45,534 bases of DNA. Origin: Xenococcaceae cyanobacterium MO_167.B27 (GTDB lineage: Bacteria; Cyanobacteriota; Cyanobacteriia; Cyanobacteriales; Xenococcaceae). The stretch is taken from the NCBI GenBank assembly GCA_030065935.1, contig JASJCP010000058.1:1-45534 (forward strand), given 5' to 3'. A program made the translations under genes and the position numbers. Positions 1 to 6,946 of this stretch are shown piece by piece; positions within the stretch are counted from its first letter, which is position 1; every line of letters starts with the position of its first letter. The notes under the pieces are model-generated. The model had not been told where the DNA came from, made no database searches, and saw only the letters and a program-made list of their open reading frames with translations.

Positions 1-18
1 GTTTAATGCCGATTCAAG

Positions 19-134
19 TCAAATTGGTTTTTGAGATAACTTGATGGCTGTTTGTCCTCTTGTACCTGCTGTCCACTTATTTGGCTCAAATGCTTGCACA
101 GAATACCTTAAAGCGATCTCACTGTTTTGGGTCG
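19..134 (-). pseudogene. possible 3' end of an unidentified gene
   Basis: An open minus-strand frame runs from about 134 down to a TGA at 19-21 and would encode about 38 residues containing ALRYSVQAF and WTAGTRGQTAIKL. It ends, going upstream, just where the omega-RNA-like leader begins, as expected if the IsrB element had inserted into or beside the end of a gene. I do not recognise the family. It could be chance coding. Confidence 0.2.
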
Positions 135-137
135 CTC

Positions 138-342
138 CTGGATGTCACTAACCCCCAAATTCTATTTGGGGGCTTGATAAAACCGTAAGCCAAACGGTTA
201 AGTCGAGACTAAAACAGTGTCTAGACAAATGCCTGAACTAACTAAGCATGGCAGCTTGAAGCACGGTAAGGATGCCTACCTAGTCTTTACCCACTGCGTT
301 AGTCAGCGTCGAAGGTAAGTATATATCTAGGTTTATAACCAA
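138..342 (+). ncRNA. omega-RNA-like leader of the IsrB element
   Basis: This is the roughly 200-nt non-coding leader directly before the IsrB start. It holds a perfect 9-bp hairpin (152-160 with 164-172), the following GGGGGCTTGATAA, a second hairpin (181-186 with 194-199) and further paired segments up to the ATG. IscB and IsrB proteins are known to use an omega-RNA encoded just upstream of their gene, with the guide at its 5' end. By that layout the guide would lie around 120-147, in flanking DNA. Hairpin plus GGCTTGA recurs at 12965 and 45405 in this window. That this piece is transcribed and functional is inference. Confidence 0.7.
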
Positions 343-1383
343 ATGCAGAAATCAGTACCAGTAGTAGATTCCAGTCAAATACCACTAATGCCTAGTACTC
401 CTGCACGTGCAGCGAAGTGGATTAAATCGGGCAAAGCTACTCCATATTGGAAGCGAGGAATCTTTTGTGTTCGTTTGAACCAAGAACCAAGTGCTAGGAA
501 TTATCAACCTGTAGCTTGTGGCATTGACCCAGGCAGCAAAAGGGAGGCATATACCATTAGTAGTGCCAAACATCAGTACCTCAATATTCAAGCCAATGCT
601 ATTGACTGGGTAAAAAAGCAAGTAAAAACTAGGCGTGAAATGCGTCGAGCAAGACGCTACCGCAAAACTCCATGCCGTCAACCAAGATGGAATAGGTTAG
701 CTAACAAAATTAGATTAGCACCTAGTACCAAGGCTCGATGGCAGTGGAAGCTAAGAATAGCAAGTTGGTTAAGTAAAATCTACCCTATTACAGTTTTTGT
801 GGTAGAAGATATCAAGGCTGTGTCTTGTAGTGGTAAATGGGGGAAGACCTTTTCTCCGCTAATGGTGGGTAAAGAATGGTTCTATTTTCAATTACAGAAA
901 TTAGCACCAGTTGAGTTACTTCAAGGTCACGAAACTGCTAATTTAAGAAACAAACTTGGTTTAAACAAAAGCAAAAATAAGATGGTAGAAGTGTTTTCTG
1001 CTCATTGTGTGGATAGCTTTACCCTTGCTTATTCTGGGGTTGGCGGGGAAACCAATCCTAGCAATCAAGATTTGTTGGTTGTAATCCCTCTGCGCTTTCA
1101 TCGTAGGCAATTACATCGCTTAGAACACGCACCAGGACATATTCGTTCTCGATACGGAGGTACGATGTCTGCTGGTTTTAAGCGTGGCTCAATAGTCAAG
1201 CACCCCTTATGGGGACTTACCTATGTGGGAGGTGAGATGGTCAAACCAACTAAGAAAAAACCAGATAGAAAGGTAATTAGCTTACATTCTATTGAAACTG
1301 GAAAGCGATTAACTCAATCCGCCAATCCCAAAGATATTAAATTTTTAACCCATAACACATGGAGAACGAAGTGGGTGAGATAA
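343..1383 (+). CDS. isrB: IsrB-type OMEGA nuclease (RuvC without HNH)
   Basis: The 346-residue protein has the IscB-superfamily order: PLMP motif at residues 14-17, RuvC-I GIDPGS with Asp62, an arginine-rich bridge helix at about 94-111, RuvC-II VVEDIKA with Glu155, and RuvC-III HCVDSFTLA with His221 and Asp224. RRQLHR and a C-terminal domain follow. IscB carries an HNH domain between RuvC-II and RuvC-III. Here only about 65 residues separate them and no HNH residues are seen, so it fits IsrB, characterised as an RNA-guided nickase of the non-target strand and usually about 350 residues long. All RuvC carboxylates are present, so it may be active. The ATG follows the omega-RNA-like leader directly. 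No TnpA is in the window, so mobility would need a transposase in trans. Confidence 0.85.
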   Translation: MQKSVPVVDSSQIPLMPSTPARAAKWIKSGKATPYWKRGIFCVRLNQEPSARNYQPVACGIDPGSKREAYTISSAKHQYLNIQANAIDWVKKQVKTRREMRRARRYRKTPCRQPRWNRLANKIRLAPSTKARWQWKLRIASWLSKIYPITVFVVEDIKAVSCSGKWGKTFSPLMVGKEWFYFQLQKLAPVELLQGHETANLRNKLGLNKSKNKMVEVFSAHCVDSFTLAYSGVGGETNPSNQDLLVVIPLRFHRRQLHRLEHAPGHIRSRYGGTMSAGFKRGSIVKHPLWGLTYVGGEMVKPTKKKPDRKVISLHSIETGKRLTQSANPKDIKFLTHNTWRTKWVR

Positions 1384-1393
1384 AAATGCTCCA

Positions 1394-1411
1394 CAGCAGT
1401 TTTAACTGCTG
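1394..1411 (+). repeat. right-end hairpin of the IsrB element
   Basis: Perfect 8-bp palindrome with a TT loop (1394-1401 with 1404-1411), starting 11 nt after the isrB stop. IS200/IS605-type elements carry subterminal hairpins recognised by TnpA. hicB homology resumes at about 1427, so the element end should lie between 1411 and 1427. It could also terminate isrB transcription. Confidence 0.55.
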
Positions 1412-1426
1412 CCGTATTATTTACAT

Positions 1427-1726
1427 GAAGCAAAAATCGAATATGATGATCAAGACCGTTTGTTTGTGGGTCGAGTACTGAATATAAAAGATGTCATAGT
1501 GTTTGATGGTATATCTGTAGAGGAATTAGAACAATCCTTTCACACAGTGATTGAAGAATATTTAGAAGACTGTAAAGCCATAGGGAAACAACCAGAGAAG
1601 CCTTTTTCTGGAAGATTCAATTTGCGGATATCTCCTGAGCTACATCGAAAAATTGCCTTGTTAGCCACAAAACAAAATGTCAGTCTTAATACTTTTGTAG
1701 AACAAGTATTAGAAAAAGTTGTTTAG
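1427..1726 (+). pseudogene. hicB: HicB-family antitoxin, 5'-truncated
   Basis: The reading frame gives EAKIEYDDQDRLFVGRVL, then a partial RNase-H-like HicB fold, and a C-terminal ribbon-helix-helix (RFNLRISPELHRKIALLA, SLNTFVEQVLEKV). HicB binds the HicA mRNA interferase and represses its own operon. The usual N-terminus (Met, short strand, YKGY) is missing: in frame upstream there is only non-homologous sequence back to a TAA at 1403, abutting the IsrB element. The only start codon is a TTG at 1460, which would drop part of the fold. No hicA is seen on either side. An insertion or rearrangement linked to the IsrB element probably removed the 5' end. A shortened DNA-binding protein could still be made from TTG. 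Confidence 0.75.
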
Positions 1727-1966
1727 CATAAAAGTTTCGTCATTACGAGTCAGAAATCGCTCGGACAAATTTGTTCCTCCTCCTTTAATTTTTGTCCCCC
1801 AGAATTGAGGATTAGCGATCGCAGATTCTGAGAAAAGCGATCGCCTGTTAGGAAACCAACTTATTGACAAAATTTTAGGGTTCGCGAGACTTTACAGGCG
1901 ACAATTCGCCATCGTAGCTCCTAAGCTATTATTTATTTCGGCTGCTATAGAGATTCTATACCGCCA

Positions 1967-2875
1967 TTAAAGAAGGTCAAGACCAGCAGTAGATTCAGCG
2001 TAAGCAAATGCTTCTCCCTGTCCCTCGCATCCATACCAAATAATTTCATCAGTTAAAGCTTGGAACTCATAACCAGCTAATTGACCGAGAGAATCAGCTA
2101 TAAAATCAAAATCAGCTGAAGCAACAAATGGCTCATTGTTGAGGGGGCAGTCATCTAGATCACCCATAGGAGTAAAAGTAAAGAAAGCGTTATCAACCTC
2201 AAGGTTAACCTCAACAGCGCCTGTACTTGTATTGAAAAGAACCTCCCACGATTCGTCCGCTGGTACAGTTAGTATTAGATTGCCTGTTTCACCGGGTTGA
2301 AAACCCGTTACACTATTTCGCTCAACATTTCGTATACCGAAGTCTACTTCGAATGGAGCATTGTTTGTATATTCCCATAAATCTACATCAGGAGGTGTGC
2401 CTGGTGGTTCTATTGTGTTATTAACTGGGGTTAGCAATAAATCAGTGATTGTCAGCAATGGCTGAGGTAGCCCAGTATCAGCTGGGGGTGCTGGAACTCC
2501 ATCGAGGTCGGCAAAGTGATCAATGGCGTTTACATCATCTACGTCTGGGAGTTCGCCGGTTATGCCTGGTGACACATCTTGGTTAAAATCGATGAAAATA
2601 TCGTCTCCCGGGGGTGTACCAGCAAATGGCAACGTGCCACCTTCGACTTGTAACTGGCCTGAGCTGAAAATTGGTGGTACACCATCTTCAAAATTAACGT
2701 AAGTATAAGCATCAACTTCGGCAAGAGCATTTGGACCAAAAGCCTCAGCATCAGCTTCAGCAGTAGCCAATATATCGGGGTTATTTACGTTTACGTCAAC
2801 GTTTTTGTCAATGTCAAGATTAACGACCTTATTAAGGTCAACGTCTTTAAAAATGTTAAAAGCAATGTCACCCAT
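1967..2875 (-). CDS. acidic exported-type protein, paralogue A
   Basis: This 302-residue, extremely acidic protein begins MGDIAFNIFKDVDLNKVVNL. I start it at the ATG ending at 2875 because an AAGGAGA ribosome site lies 6-8 nt upstream and the neighbour at 3375-4250 has the identical start and leader; an upstream extension to 2974 has no such support. The first 60 residues (ATAEADAEAFGP, AEVDAYTYVNF) and the last 15 (GEAFAYAESTAGLDLL) are nearly identical to the neighbour; the middle diverges. There is no Sec signal and no membrane segment. The acidic body with a short hydrophobic C-terminus resembles type I secretion cargo, which is inference. I do not know its function. Confidence 0.75.
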   Translation of the reverse strand: MGDIAFNIFKDVDLNKVVNLDIDKNVDVNVNNPDILATAEADAEAFGPNALAEVDAYTYVNFEDGVPPIFSSGQLQVEGGTLPFAGTPPGDDIFIDFNQDVSPGITGELPDVDDVNAIDHFADLDGVPAPPADTGLPQPLLTITDLLLTPVNNTIEPPGTPPDVDLWEYTNNAPFEVDFGIRNVERNSVTGFQPGETGNLILTVPADESWEVLFNTSTGAVEVNLEVDNAFFTFTPMGDLDDCPLNNEPFVASADFDFIADSLGQLAGYEFQALTDEIIWYGCEGQGEAFAYAESTAGLDLL

Positions 2876-3374
2876 GATTTTCTCCTTACTTTCGATTAAT
2901 TGTTGCGACGACCTGAAAGTATAGTTACCAAGAATAGTTTGTAGAGGGTCTTTGACTGCTCCCACCGATATCAATGTCGGTGAAACTTAAGCATGAAAAC
3001 GCCAATCCCTGTGGCGTTAGCCCGACTCGCAGCATCCGCTTGGAATCTCTCGTGTTTTAACCGAGAGAGAAGTCAAAATCAACTCAAAAGAAAAAAAATT
3101 GTGGTTTTCGCCCCCTTCGCCCCCCAATTCTAGGGGGAAAAGAGTTAAAAGTCCCCCACCCCCTATAAGGGGACACCAACCGCAGCCCCTCCACCCCCCT
3201 CTATCCCCCCTAACCCCCCTCTATCCCACCTATTAGGGGGGAAGACAGAGGAATAGTTTTTTTTATATTGGGGAAGACAGAGGAATAGTTTTTTTTATAT
3301 TGGAGAGGTTTGGAGAGGTGGGGGAAACAAGGGGGCTAGATTCAACCCTGAGCCAAATTCATCCCACACCGCCA
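2876..3374. other. intergenic region with C-rich and tandem repeats
   Basis: No gene is seen. About 3108-3240 is strongly C-rich on the plus strand with runs such as CCACCCCCCTCTATCCCCCC, the low-complexity type common between cyanobacterial genes. A 32-bp tandem duplication follows (3241-3272 and 3273-3304, containing GAAGACAGAGGAATAG and T8). The last roughly 100 bp before paralogue A copy the leader of paralogue B. Confidence 0.6.
3241..3304. repeat. 32-bp tandem duplication
   Basis: Two consecutive copies of a 32-bp unit that starts GAAGACAGAGGAATAG and runs through eight T to TATATTGG. The copies are identical apart from the edges, which suggests recent slippage duplication. Confidence 0.85.
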
Positions 3375-4250
3375 TTAAAGAAGGTCAAGACCAGCAGTAG
3401 ATTCAGCGTAAGCGAATGCTTCCCCGTCGCCTCCACCAGTAACCGTGTCGTAAGGAAAATCAGCTAAAGCCTGGAACTCATAACCACCTAAGTCACCGAG
3501 AGAATCAGCCACAAGATCAAAAGCAGCTGAAACTTCAAATGGGTCATTGTTCGACGGGATGTCTGATGGATTCATAGGATCAGGAGTAAAAAGAAAGATA
3601 GCATTACTTTCCGCAATGTCAATCTCAACAGCGCCTGTATCTGTATTGAAAAGAACCTCCCAAATGTCGCCTTCTGGTACACTTAGGCTAAGATTGCCTG
3701 TTTCACCCCCGTCTATAATGGCGTTTAGATTACGATCAATCCAGCGCATACCGAAGTCTATCTCGAATAGCTCTGGGTTTTCATATTCATATAATATACC
3801 ATCTGTTACAGGTATCGGGGTCGCGCCGGAATCAATTAGGTTTAAATCATCGATTGTCAGGGTGGGTTGTGGAAGGGGAGTATCGGCTGGGGGTGCTGGA
3901 TTTCCATCGAGGGGGGCAAGCACACCAAGGGCGTTTACATCGTCTGCGTCTTCAAAAACGATGGTCAAAGGGTCTCCCGGGGGTGTACCAGCAAATACCG
4001 ACGCGCCACCTTCGACTTGTACCTGACCTGAGTTTTCAATTCTGACGGGTTCTCCATCTGGTTCAAAATTAACGTAAGTATAAGCATCAACTTCGGCAAG
4101 AGCAAATGGACCAAAAGCCTCAGCATCAGCTTCAGCAGTAGCCAATATATCGGGATTATCTACGTTAACGTTAACGTTTTTGTCAATGTCAAGATTGACT
4201 ACTTTATTGAGATCAACGAATTTTTCAATAGTAAAAGCGATGTCACCCAT
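3375..4250 (-). CDS. acidic exported-type protein, paralogue B
   Basis: This 291-residue acidic protein starts MGDIAFTIEKFVDLNKVVNL and ends GDGEAFAYAESTAGLDLL. It is the tandem paralogue of the gene at 1967-2875 and has the same leader and ribosome site (reverse of CTCCTTAC at 4257-4264). The two share the N-terminal 60 residues, the motif VNVNNPDILATAEADAEAFGP with one substitution, PPGD and PPADT blocks in the middle, and the C-terminal tail. It has no cysteine-rich or membrane segments. Conserved termini with a diverged core suggest that the ends carry a shared signal, for secretion or assembly, and the core the specific function. Family function unknown to me. Confidence 0.75.
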   Translation of the reverse strand: MGDIAFTIEKFVDLNKVVNLDIDKNVNVNVDNPDILATAEADAEAFGPFALAEVDAYTYVNFEPDGEPVRIENSGQVQVEGGASVFAGTPPGDPLTIVFEDADDVNALGVLAPLDGNPAPPADTPLPQPTLTIDDLNLIDSGATPIPVTDGILYEYENPELFEIDFGMRWIDRNLNAIIDGGETGNLSLSVPEGDIWEVLFNTDTGAVEIDIAESNAIFLFTPDPMNPSDIPSNNDPFEVSAAFDLVADSLGDLGGYEFQALADFPYDTVTGGGDGEAFAYAESTAGLDLL

Positions 4251-4790
4251 GATTTTCTCCTTACTTTCGATTAATTGTTGCTACGACCTAAAAGTATCGT
4301 TACCAAGAATAGTAAGAAAAATCTCTAGAGGTATGTTGCCAAATTGGCAGGAATATTTATTGGTGATTCATGCTGTTAAATTAATGATTAATTGAATTTT
4401 TTAAATCAATTATGATGTTTTAGTTTTGTTGTTTTTAGTTAAATCCTAATTCCCAACTTATTATAAATCATACCAATTCTTGAAACTAGCTAGATAAGTA
4501 ATAAATTATACCAACTTGTTTTATCTATTGCCTATTGCCTTTTCCTCTACTAAGTCTCTCGTTACTTTTTTATTACCAATAAAAAAAATTTAAACTTTTT
4601 TCTATCCTGACTCCTGTACTACCATAGCAATACCTGTTATATTTAGGAATTTTTTAAAATTGCCATCTGCTAAAAAGCTACTTACTACTCGCTACTCGCT
4701 ACATCGCCCGCCAATAGTTTTCTTGTCCTAACCAATTAACCTACTGCGATATTAACTCTCCAGGTACTTTTGATAAACGGTATAGTTTTG
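4251..4790. other. AT-rich intergenic region
   Basis: This holds the promoter and leader side of acidic paralogue B (the first about 65 bp match the leader of paralogue A), then about 450 bp of AT-rich DNA. I see no convincing ORF, hairpin or RNA gene in it. Confidence 0.5.
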
Positions 4791-5072
4791 TTATTGTCTG
4801 GGATTTTTTTTTAATTCTTTAATAACAGTTGCCGTACTGATTTTTAAGTTCCTAGATATTTCCCGAACAGTAGTACCATTATGATTCATCTCAACTATTT
4901 TTTGTTTAATTTTGGCATCCCGTCCTGGGTAATCTAAATTAAGACTAAAGGTAACACGGAGACAATGGGGATTACAACAACGATAGCGTTGTTTTCCATT
5001 AGAAGATTTCCCATGTTTAATTACATCCGTGCTATGACAATGAGGACATTGAACTGGAACACAAAATGTCAT
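4791..5072 (-). pseudogene. IS1-family InsA-like remnant
   Basis: The 93-residue product begins with the IS1 InsA zinc-binding pattern CPHCHSTDVIKHGKSSNGKQRYRCCNPHC, here seen as CPHC and CCNPHC, followed by a helix-turn-helix ending STATVIKELKK. In IS1 this protein binds the terminal repeats and is fused by frameshifting to the DDE-containing InsB. Downstream, below 4791, no InsB or DDE sequence is found and the frame ends in KNPRQ, so catalysis is lost. A 7-bp tandem repeat lies just upstream at 5082-5135. Confidence 0.75.
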
Positions 5073-5081
5073 GACACGGTA

Positions 5082-5135
5082 AGTAGTAGTTAGTAGTTAG
5101 TTGTTAGTTGTTGGTTGTTAGTTGTTAGTTGATTG
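5082..5135. repeat. heptameric tandem repeat (TTAGTTG type)
   Basis: Degenerate TAGTTAG and TTAGTTG units occur in tandem. These match the short tandemly repeated repetitive sequences known from cyanobacterial intergenic DNA. The same motif family recurs at about 6675-6712, 21294-21362 and 24050-24115. Confidence 0.8.
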
Positions 5136-5166
5136 CACTTTTGTTAATTTAACCGAAGTTTATTTT

Positions 5167-6219
5167 TTAACTAGCAGAATCAAAACTAGCTGTAACGAAA
5201 AGAGTCGGAACATCAACTCCTAAGAAAGCAGCAATTAAATCATCCTCAAAGAAAATTAAGGCGTTTCCACTCTCATCTTGGGAAAATTGATAAGCCCCTA
5301 GATTATCTGCGTTAAGCTGAACTATATCACCAGACTCAATGTCTTGAATAATAGCAAAATCTGCTGTGCCATCTCCGATGTAGAAAACATCATCCACATC
5401 TCCTAAAACAAATGTGTCTATACCGCTACCACCTACTAGAGTATCTATTTCACCTGTTCCTGTTCCACCTATGCCACCAGTAAGAGTATCATTGCCATCT
5501 TCACCATTTAGTTGATCACTACCTCCACCACCCAAGAGTTCGTCATTACCAGCACCACCAAAGAGAGTATCCGCCTCTGTTCCTCCATCGACGAGGTCAT
5601 TACCATTACCGCCACTTAGTTGGTCATTACCTCCAGCACCGAAGAGTTCGTCATTACCATCTTCCCCTAAGAGGATGTCATTTCCTGTAACTCCATTTAG
5701 TGAGTCATCACCTGTACCTCCTGATAACTGGTCATTGCCTCTATTTCCATTGAGTTCATCATCACCATCACCGCCAAAAACCAGATCGTTTCCTAGACCA
5801 GCATAAAGTCTATCATTACCGTTTCCACCGAAGAGAAGATCGTCATCTCTACCTCCATTTAAAAAATCATCACCATCACCGCCCCTGAGTTCGTCAATGC
5901 CATTATCCCCAAACAGAGAATCATTACCATTGCCTCCCTCTAATTTATCATTGTCATCACCACCGAATAGTAGATCATGTCCTTCTCCTCCATATAGTTC
6001 ATCTTCCCCTTCATCTCCTTTGAGGAAGTCATCACCATCTAAACCAGATATGATGTCATTACCTTCCTCACCGCGAATAATATCCCTTTCTAGAGTTCCT
6101 TCAATCAGATCATCCCCTTCAGTAACTAGTAGGGAATCTTGAAGGCTTTGTGGGGAGTTTCTATCTCGATTTTCTCGTCTTTGGGAGAGTCTTTCACCTA
6201 TTTGGCGCACACTATCCAT
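5167..6219 (-). CDS. RTX (hemolysin-type) calcium-binding repeat protein
   Basis: This 350-residue protein has a short charged N-terminus (about 30 residues, no Sec signal), then about 20 nonapeptide repeats of the GGxGxDxLx type from about residue 36 to 275 (for example GGNGNDSLF and GGDGDDFLN), and a C-terminal about 75-residue region without repeats ending in LFVTASFDSAS. Such repeats form a calcium-binding beta-roll that folds after type I secretion, and the C-terminal region normally carries the uncleaved export signal. No catalytic domain is present, so it is more likely a surface or matrix protein than a toxin. The ATG at 6219 has AGGAG upstream. The HetC-like exporter lies 0.7 kb away, but a direct link is inference. 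Confidence 0.9.
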   Translation of the reverse strand: MDSVRQIGERLSQRRENRDRNSPQSLQDSLLVTEGDDLIEGTLERDIIRGEEGNDIISGLDGDDFLKGDEGEDELYGGEGHDLLFGGDDNDKLEGGNGNDSLFGDNGIDELRGGDGDDFLNGGRDDDLLFGGNGNDRLYAGLGNDLVFGGDGDDELNGNRGNDQLSGGTGDDSLNGVTGNDILLGEDGNDELFGAGGNDQLSGGNGNDLVDGGTEADTLFGGAGNDELLGGGGSDQLNGEDGNDTLTGGIGGTGTGEIDTLVGGSGIDTFVLGDVDDVFYIGDGTADFAIIQDIESGDIVQLNADNLGAYQFSQDESGNALIFFEDDLIAAFLGVDVPTLFVTASFDSAS

Positions 6220-6646
6220 GTATCGTGTCTCCTAATTTTCAATGTGAGAGAAATGCTCTATAGCAATTCTCGCTCGTCATGAGCTACAGTCTAAAATCCT
6301 GTTGAATTCTAGTGGCCACTTTCACAGAACAAAAATATACATTCATATGCAAGTTTGTGTAACTATTGCCGAAAACAAAACCTGCATATGATATTGTTAA
6401 ATACAATATCTCCAAGGGATTTCATGGCAGGTAAGACCACAGGATTGAACCGCCATAGTGCAATAATTGCGCGACCTTTTTTGTGGATGAAAACCCCCAT
6501 GGATAGTTCCTTTTAGCAGTGATGTTGATTGGACGGTTTTGCACCTCTATTTGGTTAGTAAACACAAAAATTGTATTTAGGGAAGTCACCGTGTCCCGAC
6601 CCCAGACATAACCAATTATGTTTAGGTTTTTAGTAGGTGGTTTTAG

Positions 6647-6672
6647 TATCCGCAATTGATGAATTGCGGATA
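6647..6672. repeat. perfect 11-bp hairpin
   Basis: TATCCGCAATT pairs with AATTGCGGATA around a GATG loop. It has no T-tract, so a terminator role is uncertain. It may be an end of a degenerate mobile element. Confidence 0.5.
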
Positions 6673-6850
6673 CAGTTGTTAGTTGTTAGTTGTTTGTCGT
6701 TAGTTGTTTGTTGTCTCTTTGTCTGAATTGTGAAGTGTACCTCACAAGTGCAAGAAACGTTCTTATTGTTCACAATAGTGTATTTGTTTTCTTTATTGTT
6801 GCCATTTTGGCAGTTTTTTAGATTAGATTAAGCTAAATAATATTTAGGTA

Positions 6851-6875
6851 GTAGGGTGGGCATTGCCCACCCTAC
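6851..6875 (-). terminator. GC-rich hairpin, likely terminator of the HetC-like gene
   Basis: GTAGGGTGGGC pairs perfectly with GCCCACCCTAC around ATT, about 70 bp past the stop of the minus-strand exporter gene. This GGTGGGCAxTGCCCACC palindrome is a widespread cyanobacterial intergenic repeat. A terminator role is inferred from its position. Confidence 0.5.
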
Positions 6876-6946
6876 CTTTATCTGTTGCTATTAGCCCAGA
6901 AATTTATTTCTTGGTGATTATGGGTCAAACTCCCCAAAGGTTCACA

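Larger units (their letters stand above)
6220..6946. other. intergenic region with several hairpins
   Basis: No gene is supported; a 77-codon minus-strand frame at 6422-6655 has no recognisable family. It holds an imperfect inverted repeat (6343-6352 with about 6380-6390), a short palindrome (6391-6409), a perfect 11-bp hairpin (6647-6657 with 6662-6672), heptameric TTAGTTG repeats (6675-6712), a GC-rich 11-bp hairpin (6851-6875), and a 25-bp palindromic motif that recurs near 20574. Confidence 0.55.

Noticed and set aside
343-1383. Calling the nuclease IscB
   Set aside because: The interval between RuvC-II and RuvC-III is only about 65 residues and lacks the His-Asn-His pattern, so it fits IsrB.
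6422-6655. A 77-codon minus-strand gene
   Set aside because: No ribosome site, no recognisable motif, and it lies in a hairpin-rich intergenic region.
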